From: Clostridia bacterium
GTDB lineage: Bacteria > Bacillota > Clostridia > Monoglobales > Monoglobaceae
Assembly (NCBI GenBank): GCA_017409915.1
Contig: JAFQRU010000129.1
Coordinates: forward strand, 1 to 13,761
Length of the DNA: 13,761 nt
Direction of reading: 5' to 3'
This document shows positions 5,818 through 13,761 of the stretch, piece after piece. Position 1 is the first letter of the stretch. The number at the start of each line of letters is the position of its first letter. Under the pieces are notes generated by a model that was not told the DNA's origin, did no database searches, and was given only the letters and a program-made list of their open reading frames with translations. Position numbers and translations under genes: made by a program.

Positions 5818-6318
5818 ATGAGCTATAAAATAAGGGAAATGGTTCCCGAGGATAATCTTGTTATTGCAGAGCTTATCAGATACAATCTAAAAAAGCATGG
5901 GCTTGATATTCCCGGGACGGTTTATTTTGACGAGGGGATAGACAATCTCTATGATTTTTATTCAGAAAGCGAAAAACGAGGCTATTATGTCCTGACAGAC
6001 CAAGAGGGAACTGTTGTGGGCGGAATTGGTCTTGCGGAGATTTCCTTATTTGAAAACTGTGCCGAGCTTCAAAAGCTCTATCTTTCTGACTCTGCCAAGG
6101 GTAAGGGCTGGGGATATAAAATGATAAGCTTTCTTGAAGAAAAAATGATAGAAAAAGGCTATAAATCGGCATATCTTGAAACCCACGACAATCTTAAAGT
6201 GGCAATCCACACTTATGAAAAAAGCGGATATAAAGAGATAGAGCGTCCCAAAGGAGTTGTCCACGGGGCCATGAACAGGTTTTACTATAAAAATCTTTTA
6301 GAAGGGGAAACAAAATGA
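5818..6318 (+). CDS. GNAT-family N-acetyltransferase
   Basis: Transfers an acetyl group from acetyl-CoA to an unknown amine. The 166-residue product is a single GNAT domain: N-terminal strand YKIREMVPEDN, substrate-side helices at about 12-50, then LQKLYLSDSAKGKGWGYKMISFLEE (84-108), whose KGKGWG is the pyrophosphate-binding motif A (Q/R-x-x-G-x-G/A class), and motif B around HDNLKVAIHTYEKSGYKEI (123-141), typical of small-molecule acetyltransferases. The ATG at 5818 is preferred because GAGGAA lies seven bases before it; the ATG at 5812 is only one base from that site, and longer readings would start inside the promoter. First gene of the operon, overlapping the SulP gene by 4 bp. The substrate is unknown. 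Confidence 0.88.
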   Translation: MSYKIREMVPEDNLVIAELIRYNLKKHGLDIPGTVYFDEGIDNLYDFYSESEKRGYYVLTDQEGTVVGGIGLAEISLFENCAELQKLYLSDSAKGKGWGYKMISFLEEKMIEKGYKSAYLETHDNLKVAIHTYEKSGYKEIERPKGVVHGAMNRFYYKNLLEGETK

Positions 6319-7958
6319 AAATCTTTCAACCAAAAATTTTAGAACTTAAAAAAGGATATACGGCAAAACAGCTGCTTCCCGATATTGTGGCAGGGCTTAT
6401 TGTTGCAATTATTGCTCTTCCCCTTTCAATTGCCCTTGCAATTGCATCAGGGGTTTCTCCTGAAAAGGGACTCTATACGGCAATTGTTGCAGGGTTTGTT
6501 ATTGCTTTATTAGGAGGAAGTAATGTTAACATCTCAGGGCCAACCGCTGCCTTTGCAACTATTGTTGCAGGGATTGTGGCAACATTTGGGACAAGCGGAC
6601 TTATTGTTGCAACAATTATGGCAGGAATAATCTTGATTTTAATGGGAATATTCAAATTCGGTTCCCTTATAAAATACATACCCCACACCATAACAACAGG
6701 CTTTACGGCGGGAATTGCCGTAACAATTTTAATCGGTCAGATTAAGGACTTTTTCGGAATGTCCTATCCAAAAGGGGCTCATACAGTTGAGACAATTGAT
6801 AAGCTCAGCGCACTTTTAAAGTCACTCGATACATTTAATTACTGGGCACTGTTAGTGGGCGGAATCGGTCTTCTTATTTTAATCGTATGGCCGAAAATAA
6901 GTAAGAAAATCCCAGGCTCGCTCATTGCGGTTATCGTTGGAATTGCTATTGTTAAATTGTTTAAAATCCCTGTGAATACTATTGGGGATTTATATGAGAT
7001 TTCAAATGAAGCACCGAAATTTGCGCTGCCTCAGGTTAACTTTGATATGATAAGACAGCTTCTTCCAAGCGCCTTTACCATTGCGGTTTTGGCGGCCATT
7101 GAGTCCCTTTTATCCTGCGTTGTTTCGGATAATATGATAAAGGACAAGCATAACTCAAACACAGAGCTTATCGCCCTTGGAACAGGGAATATTTTCTCAG
7201 GGTTATTCGGCGGTATCCCTGCAACGGGAGCCATTGCAAGAACTGCGGCAAATGTTAAAAACGGAGGAAGAACCCCCGTTTCGGGAATGGTCCATGCTGT
7301 AATTTTGCTTCTTATTTTGGTTATTTTAATGCCTTATGCGGCTCTTATTCCAATGCCCATAATTGCGGCGATACTATTTATGGTTGCGTATAATATGAGC
7401 GAATGGCGTCATTTTGTTAAAATTTGTAAAACTGCCCCAAAAAGCGATATTGCGGTTTTAGTTATAACCTTTGTTTTAACAGTTGTTTTTGACTTGGTTG
7501 TGGCAATCGAATTCGGGCTTATTGCGGCGGCGTGCCTCTTTATCAAGAGAATGGTTGAGGTAACCCATATCCGCCCATGGACAAAAGAGGACGAGGAAAC
7601 AGAAAACGATGGCGGAAATCTTAAAAAGATTCCACCAAAGACAGAGGTTTTTGAAATAAGCGGACCGCTTTTCTTTGCAAATTCCGATGCGGTTTCTTCA
7701 ATTCCGATTAAGGATGGGGCAGAGGTTATAATTCTTAGAATGAGGAATCTGACTTCTCTTGATGCGACGGCTCTTCGTGAGCTTGCAACAGTTTATGAGC
7801 TTTGCAAAAACCGTGGCATTAAGGTTCTTTTCTCCCATGTGAATAAACAGCCAATGTCTGTTATGAAAAAGGCAGGATTTTATGATTTGGCAGGGGAAGA
7901 CAGCTTTACAAAGGATATAGATTCAGCCCTTTTAAAGGCGGAAGAACTTACAAAATAA
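6315..7958 (+). CDS. SulP-family anion permease with STAS domain
   Basis: Inner-membrane anion transporter of the SulP/SLC26 family (sulfate, bicarbonate or other small anions). The 547-residue product has the standard architecture: a transmembrane core from about 22 to 420, with the first signature DIVAGLIVAIIALPLSIALA, KGLYTAIVAGF (51-61) and NISGPTAAF (72-80), then a cytoplasmic STAS domain from about 440 to the end. The STAS core runs from FEISGPLFFA at 446; SLDATAL has Asp483 and Thr485 at the position of the phosphorylatable D-S/T motif of SpoIIAA-like proteins. Length is usual for a bacterial SulP. It starts at the ATGA overlap with the GNAT gene, with AGGGGAA upstream, so the two are probably coupled. 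The transported anion cannot be deduced; no sulfur-assimilation or carbonic anhydrase gene is in the window. Confidence 0.95.
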   Translation: MKIFQPKILELKKGYTAKQLLPDIVAGLIVAIIALPLSIALAIASGVSPEKGLYTAIVAGFVIALLGGSNVNISGPTAAFATIVAGIVATFGTSGLIVATIMAGIILILMGIFKFGSLIKYIPHTITTGFTAGIAVTILIGQIKDFFGMSYPKGAHTVETIDKLSALLKSLDTFNYWALLVGGIGLLILIVWPKISKKIPGSLIAVIVGIAIVKLFKIPVNTIGDLYEISNEAPKFALPQVNFDMIRQLLPSAFTIAVLAAIESLLSCVVSDNMIKDKHNSNTELIALGTGNIFSGLFGGIPATGAIARTAANVKNGGRTPVSGMVHAVILLLILVILMPYAALIPMPIIAAILFMVAYNMSEWRHFVKICKTAPKSDIAVLVITFVLTVVFDLVVAIEFGLIAAACLFIKRMVEVTHIRPWTKEDEETENDGGNLKKIPPKTEVFEISGPLFFANSDAVSSIPIKDGAEVIILRMRNLTSLDATALRELATVYELCKNRGIKVLFSHVNKQPMSVMKKAGFYDLAGEDSFTKDIDSALLKAEELTK

Positions 7959-7969
7959 GGATTTATAAT

Positions 7970-8683
7970 ATGAAAGAAAACAACAGCTTTTTAAAAGGAA
8001 TAATTGACGGCTTGCCTATTTGCTTTGGGTATCTGTCCGTTGCCTTTGCCTTTGGCATTTTTGCCACGGGACAAGGTCTGACGGTTTTGGAGTCGGTGGT
8101 AATGTCAATGACAAATATGATCTCGGCAGGTCAGCTTGCGGCTGTGCCTATAATTGCCACTGGCGGAGGGATTGTTGAACTTGCCCTGACCCAGTTTATT
8201 ATCAATCTAAGATATTCTCTTATGTCCGTCTCTCTTTCTCAAAAGCTTGGGAAAAGCGTCAGACTTTTAGACAGATTTATAATAGCCTTTGAAAACACGG
8301 ACGAAATTTTCGCTGTGGCATCAGGACAAAAAGGGACTGTCGGCAAGCGTTATTTTTACGGTCTTATGATAACTCCTTTTCTCGGTTGGAGCCTTGGAAC
8401 GCTTCTTGGCGCGGTGGCAGGGAACATCCTTCCACAGATAGTTATTTCTTCTCTTGGGGTGGCAATCTACGGGATGTTTATAGCCATTGTTGTTCCTGTT
8501 ATAAAAGAAGAAAAGGCTACTGCCTTGTGCGTTATCCTGGCAATAGCTTTAAGCTGTGTTTTCTATTATCTGCCCATTTTAAAAGGAATCCCAAGCGGTT
8601 TTGTTATTATAATCTGCTCGGTTATTGCAAGCGCAGTTTTTGCGTATTTTGCACCCGTTTCGGAGGAGGTAGACTATGAATAG
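7970..8683 (+). CDS. azlC: AzlC-family branched-chain amino acid export subunit
   Basis: Large subunit of the two-component AzlCD exporter (LIV-E type), which expels branched-chain amino acids and analogues such as azaleucine. The 237-residue hydrophobic product has the family landmarks: GLPICFGYLSVAFAFGIFA near 14-32, MISAGQLAAVP at 50-60 and FIINLRYSLMSVSLSQ at 76-91. The rest forms further membrane segments, including the C-terminal pair around 185-230. The ATG at 7970 follows AAGGA with eight bases spacing and lies 11 bp after the SulP stop codon, in the same transcript. The small partner AzlD follows and overlaps by 8 bp, so the pair is complete. The exported solute in this organism is unproven. 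Confidence 0.93.
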   Translation: MKENNSFLKGIIDGLPICFGYLSVAFAFGIFATGQGLTVLESVVMSMTNMISAGQLAAVPIIATGGGIVELALTQFIINLRYSLMSVSLSQKLGKSVRLLDRFIIAFENTDEIFAVASGQKGTVGKRYFYGLMITPFLGWSLGTLLGAVAGNILPQIVISSLGVAIYGMFIAIVVPVIKEEKATALCVILAIALSCVFYYLPILKGIPSGFVIIICSVIASAVFAYFAPVSEEVDYE

Positions 8684-8987
8684 TACATGGATATACCTTT
8701 TGGTTATGGCTCTCGTTACCTATCTCGTTAGAATGATACCGCTTGTGCTGGTCAAGGAAAAAATTAAGAATAAGTTTATCTGTTCATTTTTGTATTATAT
8801 TCCCTATGCGGTTTTAAGCGTTATGACAATTCCCGCAATTTTCTATGCGGTGGATAATAAAATTTCGGCGTTTTTCGGCTTTCTGGTGGCGATGATTTTT
8901 GCCTTTTTCAAAAAGAGCCTTGTAACCGTTGCATCCTTTGCCTGCCTCGCCGTATTCATATCAGAAATTATAATACATATAATTTAA
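8676..8987 (+). CDS. azlD: AzlD-family small export subunit
   Basis: Small integral membrane partner of AzlC. The 103-residue product has about four membrane helices: an N-terminal one with YLLVMALVTYLVRMIPLVLV (the TYLxRxxP pattern is typical of AzlD), then YIPYAVLSVMTIPAIFYAV, a third around FFGFLVAMIFAFFKK and a fourth at VASFACLAVFISEIIIHII. The ATG lies inside the end of azlC (8-bp overlap) behind a strong GGAGGAGG site, the usual coupled arrangement. It is the last gene before the operon terminator. Length is normal for the family. Confidence 0.92.
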   Translation: MNSTWIYLLVMALVTYLVRMIPLVLVKEKIKNKFICSFLYYIPYAVLSVMTIPAIFYAVDNKISAFFGFLVAMIFAFFKKSLVTVASFACLAVFISEIIIHII

Positions 8988-9015
8988 AGAGCACCGCCGT
9001 AGCGTTGCTCTTTTT
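8986..9015 (+). terminator. Intrinsic terminator of the GNAT-SulP-azlCD operon
   Basis: Stem AAAGAGCA (8986-8993) with TGCTCTTT (9006-9013), continued after one C/T mismatch by CGC/GCG around a CGTA loop, then a T tract to 9015. It overlaps the last bases of the azlD stop codon. Confidence 0.9.
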
Positions 9016-9050
9016 GAATATATTTGCTTGTCGGGTAAAGAATATTAGGG

Positions 9051-9079
9051 TTGAAAAAAATCAGATATAGTGTTAAAAT
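9051..9079 (+). promoter_or_regulatory. Promoter of the beta-CASP / LOG gene pair
   Basis: TTGAAA (9051-9056), 17-bp spacer, TAAAAT (9074-9079) with a TG at 9071-9072 (extended -10). The expected start near 9086 lies 20 bases before the ATG at 9106, directly ahead of the GAGGTG ribosome site. Confidence 0.75.
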
Positions 9080-9105
9080 AATGATAACGGAAGCGAGGTG
9101 CTGTT

Positions 9106-10707
9106 ATGAAGATAGCTTTTTACGGTGCGGCCCACGAGGTAACAGGCTCATGCACGGTGGTTTATGCAAATGGAAAGACAATAATGATTGATTGCGGAAT
9201 GGAGCAAGGCCCGGATATTTATGAAAACTGTGAATTGCCGATCCTTCCGTCACAGATAGATTATCTTTTATTAACTCACGCTCATATAGACCATTCAGGG
9301 AAAATCCCTGCACTTTCTGCAGGGGGTTTCAGAGGACATATTTATTCGACACTTGCCACAGGGCATCTTTGCAAAATTATGCTTCTTGACTCGGCATATA
9401 TTCAAGAGAGCGAGGCAAAATGGCGAAACAAAAAGGCAAAAAGAGCGGGGGAAAGTGAGTATTTACCTCTTTATACAGTAGAGGACGCCACATATTCTTT
9501 AGAGCAGTTTGTTCACTGTGATTACGAAAAGGAATATGAGCTTTGTGAGGGAATAAAAATCCGCTTTACTGATGCCGGTCATCTTCTCGGCTCGGCAAGT
9601 ATAAGTCTTAGTGTAACGGAAAACGGAAGTACTCAGACAATTGTCTTTTCAGGAGATTTGGGAAATCACACAAGGCCTCTTATTCGTGACCCTCAAAATC
9701 CGAAAGAGGCGGATTATGTTGTTATTGAGTCTACCTATGGAACAAGACTCCATGGGGAGAGAGTTGATTATATAAATCAACTTGCAGAAATTATTCAAGA
9801 TACTTTTGACAGAGGTGGAAATCTTGTAATTCCTTCCTTTGCAGTTGGAAGAACACAAGAGCTTTTATATCTTATAAGAAAAATTAAGGAGCAAGGATTA
9901 ATTAAGGGACACGACAACTTTCCGGTTTATGTGGATAGTCCTTTGGCGGTTGAGGCAACGGAAATTTACAGCGGAAATTTAACGGATTATTTTGATGATG
10001 AGGCCCTAGCTCTTCTTGAAGAAGGTATAAACCCTATTAAATTTGACGGGCTTATGCTTTCTGTAACAAGCGAAGAATCAATGGCAATAAATACGGATAA
10101 AAACCCAAAAATCATTATTTCTGCAAGCGGAATGTGCGAAGCGGGAAGAATAAGACATCATTTAAAGCACAATCTTTGGAGAAAGGAGTGCACGGTTTTA
10201 TTTGTAGGCTATCAGGCAGAGGGAACACTTGGCAGAATTATTCTGGAGGGAAGCCGTGAAATCAAACTTTTCGGCGAGCCGATTTTGGTTCAGGCACAAA
10301 TAAGAACCATTGAGGGAATAAGCTCTCACGCTGACAGGGATATGCTTACAGAGTGGTTAAATGCCTTTACTAAAAAGCCAAAAACAATTTTTGTAAACCA
10401 TGGCGCAGATTTGGTTTGTGATGAATTTGCCGCCCATATTGAAAAGGAGCTGGGAATATATGCAACTGCTCCCTATAATGGTGCGGAGTATGATTTGATT
10501 TCAGGGGTTTGTTTAGAGAGAGGGAACTTAAAGAAAATTGAAAAACATTATGGGGAAAGAAGAAAAGAGTCGGCAGCCTTTAAACAGCTTGTTTCCTCAG
10601 GAAAAAGACTTCTTGGAATTATTGAAAGCTATCGAGGCGGAGCAAACAAGGATATGGCAAAGCTTATGTCGCAGATAAATTCAATCTGTGACAAATGGGA
10701 GAAATAG
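9106..10707 (+). CDS. Beta-CASP metallo-beta-lactamase-fold ribonuclease-like protein
   Basis: Predicted zinc-dependent nuclease of the CPSF/YsgA-like beta-CASP family, probably acting on RNA. In the 533-residue product the lactamase-fold metal motifs are complete: THAHIDHSG at 57-65, His159 (DAGHLLGS), Asp184 (FSGDLG) and the C-terminal His408 (SSHAD). The beta-CASP insert carries motif A Glu208 (ESTYGTR), SFAVGRTQEL at 244-253, and SASGMCEAGRIRHHLKHNL at 339-357 as the motif B region. The RMMBL segment ends in FVNHGAD (429-435). A further 95 residues, charged and helical, follow and may bind RNA or drive oligomerisation. The ATG has GAGGTG five bases upstream. It is co-transcribed with the LOG gene 12 bp downstream. 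The substrate and the choice between exo- and endonuclease cannot be read from sequence. Confidence 0.93.
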   Translation: MKIAFYGAAHEVTGSCTVVYANGKTIMIDCGMEQGPDIYENCELPILPSQIDYLLLTHAHIDHSGKIPALSAGGFRGHIYSTLATGHLCKIMLLDSAYIQESEAKWRNKKAKRAGESEYLPLYTVEDATYSLEQFVHCDYEKEYELCEGIKIRFTDAGHLLGSASISLSVTENGSTQTIVFSGDLGNHTRPLIRDPQNPKEADYVVIESTYGTRLHGERVDYINQLAEIIQDTFDRGGNLVIPSFAVGRTQELLYLIRKIKEQGLIKGHDNFPVYVDSPLAVEATEIYSGNLTDYFDDEALALLEEGINPIKFDGLMLSVTSEESMAINTDKNPKIIISASGMCEAGRIRHHLKHNLWRKECTVLFVGYQAEGTLGRIILEGSREIKLFGEPILVQAQIRTIEGISSHADRDMLTEWLNAFTKKPKTIFVNHGADLVCDEFAAHIEKELGIYATAPYNGAEYDLISGVCLERGNLKKIEKHYGERRKESAAFKQLVSSGKRLLGIIESYRGGANKDMAKLMSQINSICDKWEK

Positions 10708-10719
10708 GAGGAAATAAAA

Positions 10720-11301
10720 ATGAAAATATGTGTGTTTGGCGCAGCCAGTTACGAAATTGATAAAGAATATATAGAAAAGGTTGAAGCTCTTGGAGAAATG
10801 ATGGCGAAAAGAGGCCACGACCTTGTGTTCGGCGCAGGTGGAAACGGTCTTATGGGTGCCGCCGCAAGAGGAGTTTATAAAGGCGGCGGAAAGATTTACG
10901 GAGTTATCCCGAAGTTCTTTAAGGAAGAGAACATTGAAGAGCTTTTCGATAAATGCACCGAGCTTGTTTTCACGGACACAATGGCACAGAGGAAAGCAAA
11001 AATGGAAGATATGGCCGATGCCTTCATTATTGTTCCGGGGGGAATAGGAACTTTTGAAGAGTTCTTTGAAGTCCTTACTTTAAAACAGCTTGGCAGACAT
11101 AAAAAAGCAATTGCTATTTATGATGTTCGGGACTATTATGCAAAGCTCGGCGAGTTTATGGAAATCACCTATGACGAGAAATTCGTCAAGGAAAACTGCC
11201 GTGATTTGTATTTTTACAGCAAGAGCGAAGAAGAGGTTTTAAGCTATATTGAAAACGAAGAACAAATCGAAAGAGATGTCCACGATTTGAAAATAGGATA
11301 A
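10720..11301 (+). CDS. LOG-family nucleotide 5'-phosphoribohydrolase
   Basis: Member of the LOG (TIGR00730, Rossman-fold lysine decarboxylase-like) family. Characterised members release the base from (cytokinin-type) nucleoside 5'-monophosphates; they are not lysine decarboxylases, despite frequent labels. The 193-residue product has the N-terminal ICVFGAAS, a glycine-rich AGGNGLMGAAARGVYKGGG (39-57), TMAQRKAKM (87-95) with the conserved Arg91 and Lys92, and the diagnostic PGGIGTFEEFFE (106-117). Length is that of the single-domain type I family. AGGAGG lies eight bases before the ATG, and the gene follows the beta-CASP gene by 12 bp, so it is second in that operon. Its substrate here is unknown; damaged or modified nucleotides released from RNA would suit a nuclease partner, but that is speculation. 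Confidence 0.93.
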   Translation: MKICVFGAASYEIDKEYIEKVEALGEMMAKRGHDLVFGAGGNGLMGAAARGVYKGGGKIYGVIPKFFKEENIEELFDKCTELVFTDTMAQRKAKMEDMADAFIIVPGGIGTFEEFFEVLTLKQLGRHKKAIAIYDVRDYYAKLGEFMEITYDEKFVKENCRDLYFYSKSEEEVLSYIENEEQIERDVHDLKIG

Positions 11302-11305
11302 CAAA

Positions 11306-11333
11306 AAAAGGGAGAGGATAACCTCTCCCTTTT
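11306..11333. terminator. Symmetrical terminator shared by the LOG gene and ispE
   Basis: AAAAGGGAGAGG (11306-11317) pairs perfectly with CCTCTCCCTTTT (11322-11333) around ATAA. T tracts occur at the 3' side on both strands, so it should stop the plus-strand LOG transcript and the minus-strand ftsH-ispE transcript. It overlaps the last bases of ispE. Confidence 0.93.
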
Positions 11334-12183
11334 AAATTTTAAGTAAAAATGAATCTTTTGTTAACTTCTGCATTTTTTTATAGGCGCTTTCTGCCAATTT
11401 CAAATCATCAAAGATACCGAAAACCGTAGGTCCGCTTCCGCTCATCATAGAAAGCTTTGCCCCCATATTTTTGAGAATATTTTTATATTCCGTAATTATG
11501 GGATATTCCCTCTCCGTAACTGTTTCCAAAACATTTGCCGTATTTTCTGCAAGCCCTTTAAGGTCGCCCTTTGCTATTGCAGAAATAACCGCTTCCGTGT
11601 CAGGTCGGGAGGAAACATTCTCCATTTTGAAGTTTTGATAAACCCAGGCGGTTGAAACCTCAAACTGGGGTTTGGCAATAACTATATGTGCATTTTCAAG
11701 GGGAGGTATTGGCGTTAAAATTTCGCCAATTCCTTCGGAAATTGCACATCCGCCCATGTAACAAAAGGGAACATCTGCCCCGATTTTAAGACAAAGTTCT
11801 AAAATTTCTTCGTTTGATAAGGGGTAGTCAAAAAGTTCATTAAGCCCCTTTAAAACTGCCGCCGCATCTGTGCTTCCCCCTGCCATACCTGCCGCCGCAG
11901 GTATTTTTTTATTAAGGGTTATTTTTATTTTTGAAGAAATATTCGTCTTTTCTAAAAACAGCTCTGCCCCTTTATAAGCGCTGTTTCTCTCGTCCGTTGG
12001 AACGCCTTCTGTGTCGCAGAAAATCTCAATCCCGCTACCATCTGTCGCCTCAATTTTAACAGTATCGCAAAGGGGGATTTGCTGCATAATCATTTTAACG
12101 CTGTGATATCCGTTTGGAAGCTTTCCTAAAATATCAAGACTTAAATTGATTTTTGCATGAGCATCTAAACTAATACTTTTCAT
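11332..12183 (-). CDS. ispE: 4-diphosphocytidyl-2-C-methyl-D-erythritol kinase
   Basis: GHMP-family kinase of the methylerythritol phosphate route to isoprenoids; phosphorylates CDP-ME on the 2-hydroxyl with ATP. The 283-residue product has the three expected motifs: AHAKINLSLDI near 8-18 with catalytic Lys11, the glycine-rich ATP loop PAAAGMAGGSTDAAA at 95-109, GADVPF at 135-140 with catalytic Asp137, and the third motif MSGSGPTVFG at 247-256. Length is standard. It starts only 2 bp after the ftsH stop; the ribosome site is weak and lies within the ftsH end, so translation is probably coupled. Its presence implies that the organism makes isoprenoid precursors by the MEP pathway rather than mevalonate. 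Confidence 0.96.
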   Translation of the reverse strand: MKSISLDAHAKINLSLDILGKLPNGYHSVKMIMQQIPLCDTVKIEATDGSGIEIFCDTEGVPTDERNSAYKGAELFLEKTNISSKIKITLNKKIPAAAGMAGGSTDAAAVLKGLNELFDYPLSNEEILELCLKIGADVPFCYMGGCAISEGIGEILTPIPPLENAHIVIAKPQFEVSTAWVYQNFKMENVSSRPDTEAVISAIAKGDLKGLAENTANVLETVTEREYPIITEYKNILKNMGAKLSMMSGSGPTVFGIFDDLKLAESAYKKMQKLTKDSFLLKI

Positions 12184-12185
12184 AA

Positions 12186-13761
12186 TTATTCTTCGCTTTC
12201 TGAAGAAGTCTCCTCTTTTGGCTCAACGAAAAGTGCCTCAAATTCCTCAGCGTCAATCTTTTCTTTATCGATTAAGAGCTGAGAGAGCTGATTAAGCTTG
12301 TGCATATTATCTTTGAGGATAGTTTCGCATCGGCTGTAACAACCGTCAATAATAACCTTGATTTCAGCATCGATTTCAGCGGCAACGCTTTCGCTGTAAT
12401 CCTTTGTATGACCGAAATCTCTGCCGATAAATACTTCGTCGTTTGTATCGCCAAAAACTCTTGTTCCCAATTTTTCGCTCATACCGTATTTAACAACCAT
12501 ATTTCTTGCAATAACAGTTGCTCTTTCAATATCGTTGGATGCCCCTGTGCTTATATCCCCAAGCATAAGACTCTCTGCGATTCGTCCGCCGAGGAGAACA
12601 ATGATTTCTTCAATCATTTCAGTCTTAGAGGTATAGGATGCATCGTCTTTCGGAAGAGAAAGGGTGTATCCGCCTGCTCTTCCGCGAGGGATAATTGAAA
12701 CCTGATGAACTCTGTCCTGAGTTGGCAGGAACTTGGAAACGATTGCGTGACCTGCCTCGTGAACTGCGGTCAGTCTCTTTTCCTTTTCCGTAACCATTCT
12801 TGTTTTCTTTTCAGGTCCTGCAATAACCTTCATAATGGACTCTTCAAGGTCCTGCATAGAAATCTTTTCTTTGTTTTCTTTTGCAGCTTTAAGAGCCGCT
12901 TCGTTTGTAAGGTTTTCAAGGTCTGCCCCCGTAAAGCCAACAGTTGTCTTTGCAAGAACATCAAGCTTAACATTGTCGTCAAGAGGCTTTTTCTTTGTGT
13001 GAACTTTAAGAATTGCCTCTCTGCCTTTAACATCAGGAGTGTCAACCAAAACCTGTCTGTCAAATCTGCCAGGGCGGAGAAGAGCTCGGTCCAATATATC
13101 AGGGCGGTTTGTTGCGGCGATAATAATGACGCCTTCGTTAACGCCAAAACCATCCATTTCAACAAGCAACTGGTTGAGTGTCTGCTCTCTTTCGTCGTGT
13201 CCGCCACCAAGACCTGCGCCTCTCTGACGGCCAACGGCGTCAATTTCGTCAATGAAAACAATGCAAGGTGCGTTTTTCTTCGCCTGTTCAAAAAGGTCAC
13301 GAACACGGGAAGCACCAACACCAACGAACATTTCAACAAAGTCTGAACCTGAGATAGAGAAGAAAGGAACATGGGCCTCTCCTGCAACAGCCTTTGCAAG
13401 AAGGGTTTTACCTGTTCCCGGAGGGCCTACCAAAAGGACACCCTTAGGAATTCTCGCCCCAAGCTTCTGGAACTTTCCCGGGTTTTTAAGGAACTCAACA
13501 ATCTCTTGCAGTTCTGCCTTTTCTTCGTCTGCCCCCGCAACATCCTCAAAGGTGTTTTTAGGGTGGTTGTCAGACATTTTTGCCTTAGTTTTGCCAAAGG
13601 ACATAACACCTCTGCCGCCGCCACCGCCTTGGGATTGGTTCATAAAAACAAACCAGAAAACGAAAATGATGATAATCATCCCAAGTGAAGGAAGCATACT
13701 AACCCACCAAGGAATTTCGGCAGGCTTAGGTGTGCTCACAGCGAGAGTTTTATTTTCAATC
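12186..13761 (-). CDS. ftsH: ATP-dependent zinc metalloprotease FtsH (5' end outside window)
   Basis: Membrane-anchored AAA+ protease that extracts and degrades membrane and unstable soluble proteins. The frame is open to the window edge, and the visible 524 residues begin in the extracytoplasmic segment, so the first membrane helix and the real start are missing. A GTG at 13739 is an internal codon, not the start. Numbered from that GTG: second membrane helix about 11-33, a Gly-rich linker, Walker A GPPGTGKT at 105-112, pore loop FVG at 138-140, Walker B VFIDE at 161-165, second region of homology about 208-230 (ATNRPDILDRALLRPGRFDR), zinc motif HEAGH at 327-331 and a third ligand probably Asp403 (GASNDIE). 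The tail is acidic. It is followed by ispE after 2 bp. Confidence 0.97.
   Translation of the reverse strand, partial: IENKTLAVSTPKPAEIPWWVSMLPSLGMIIIIFVFWFVFMNQSQGGGGGRGVMSFGKTKAKMSDNHPKNTFEDVAGADEEKAELQEIVEFLKNPGKFQKLGARIPKGVLLVGPPGTGKTLLAKAVAGEAHVPFFSISGSDFVEMFVGVGASRVRDLFEQAKKNAPCIVFIDEIDAVGRQRGAGLGGGHDEREQTLNQLLVEMDGFGVNEGVIIIAATNRPDILDRALLRPGRFDRQVLVDTPDVKGREAILKVHTKKKPLDDNVKLDVLAKTTVGFTGADLENLTNEAALKAAKENKEKISMQDLEESIMKVIAGPEKKTRMVTEKEKRLTAVHEAGHAIVSKFLPTQDRVHQVSIIPRGRAGGYTLSLPKDDASYTSKTEMIEEIIVLLGGRIAESLMLGDISTGASNDIERATVIARNMVVKYGMSEKLGTRVFGDTNDEVFIGRDFGHTKDYSESVAAEIDAEIKVIIDGCYSRCETILKDNMHKLNQLSQLLIDKEKIDAEEFEALFVEPKEETSSESEE

Noticed and set aside
6603..6616. Perfect palindrome ATTGTTGCAACAAT, similar to the GCAAC operators
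   Set aside because: It lies within the SulP coding region at Ile-Val-Ala-Thr-Ile codons, and similar GTTGCAAC strings recur in other genes (about 3581-3597 and 1199-1212). This is explained by codon use.
12705..13346. 213-codon open frame on the plus strand opposite ftsH
   Set aside because: It is fully antisense to the conserved AAA+ domain, and has no family resemblance and no promoter or ribosome site.
13737..13739. GTG as the start of ftsH
   Set aside because: The frame continues upstream to the window edge, and FtsH proteins have an earlier membrane helix and an extracytoplasmic domain, so this codon is internal.

Overview
The window is a 13.8 kb chromosomal segment from an AT-rich, Gram-positive-type bacterium, most likely a member of the Clostridia (Bacillota). 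The evidence is purine-rich Shine-Dalgarno sites close to the consensus, sigma-A type promoters with 17-bp spacers, hairpin-plus-T-tract terminators, a short pyruvate kinase, an XRE regulator domain of Firmicutes type, AzlCD, and gene products that read as Clostridia homologues. I see no phage genes, insertion sequences, CRISPR arrays, tRNAs or rRNAs. Gene content is mostly housekeeping metabolism and transport, and coding density is high. No gene-free stretch exceeds 300 bases.

Layout. (1) Positions 10-1465, plus strand: pyruvate kinase and its terminator. (2) 1466-1694: a non-coding convergent gap with two hairpins, the second terminator-like. It may be a small RNA or a dispersed repeat. 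(3) 1695-4704, minus strand: a three-gene amino-sugar operon, transcribed in the order glmM-like (with an N-terminal XRE DNA-binding domain), a stand-alone left-handed beta-helix acetyltransferase resembling the C-terminal half of GlmU, then nagB. (4) 4705-4976: a divergent control region with a good promoter for the amino-sugar operon, two GCAAC/GTTGC palindromes on either side of that promoter, a long inverted repeat, and a promoter for the next gene. (5) 4977-5751, plus strand: a ZIP-family metal transporter and its terminator. (6) 5755-9015, plus strand: a four-gene operon with its own promoter, comprising a GNAT acetyltransferase, a SulP anion transporter with STAS domain, AzlC and AzlD, then a terminator. 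(7) 9051-11333, plus strand: a two-gene unit of a beta-CASP metallo-beta-lactamase-fold RNase-like protein and a LOG-family nucleotide phosphoribohydrolase. It ends in a symmetrical terminator shared with the convergent genes. (8) 11332-13761, minus strand: ftsH (5' end outside the window) followed after 2 bp by ispE.

The part most worth attention is region 3 plus 4. The three enzymes could carry out consecutive steps Fru6P <-> GlcN6P -> GlcN1P -> GlcNAc1P. The mutase that sits in the middle carries its own DNA-binding domain, and the promoter in front of it is framed by two related palindromes. This looks like a self-regulating 'trigger enzyme' circuit for cell-wall precursor supply. The gene architecture and palindromes are visible in the sequence. 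The regulatory circuit is inference.
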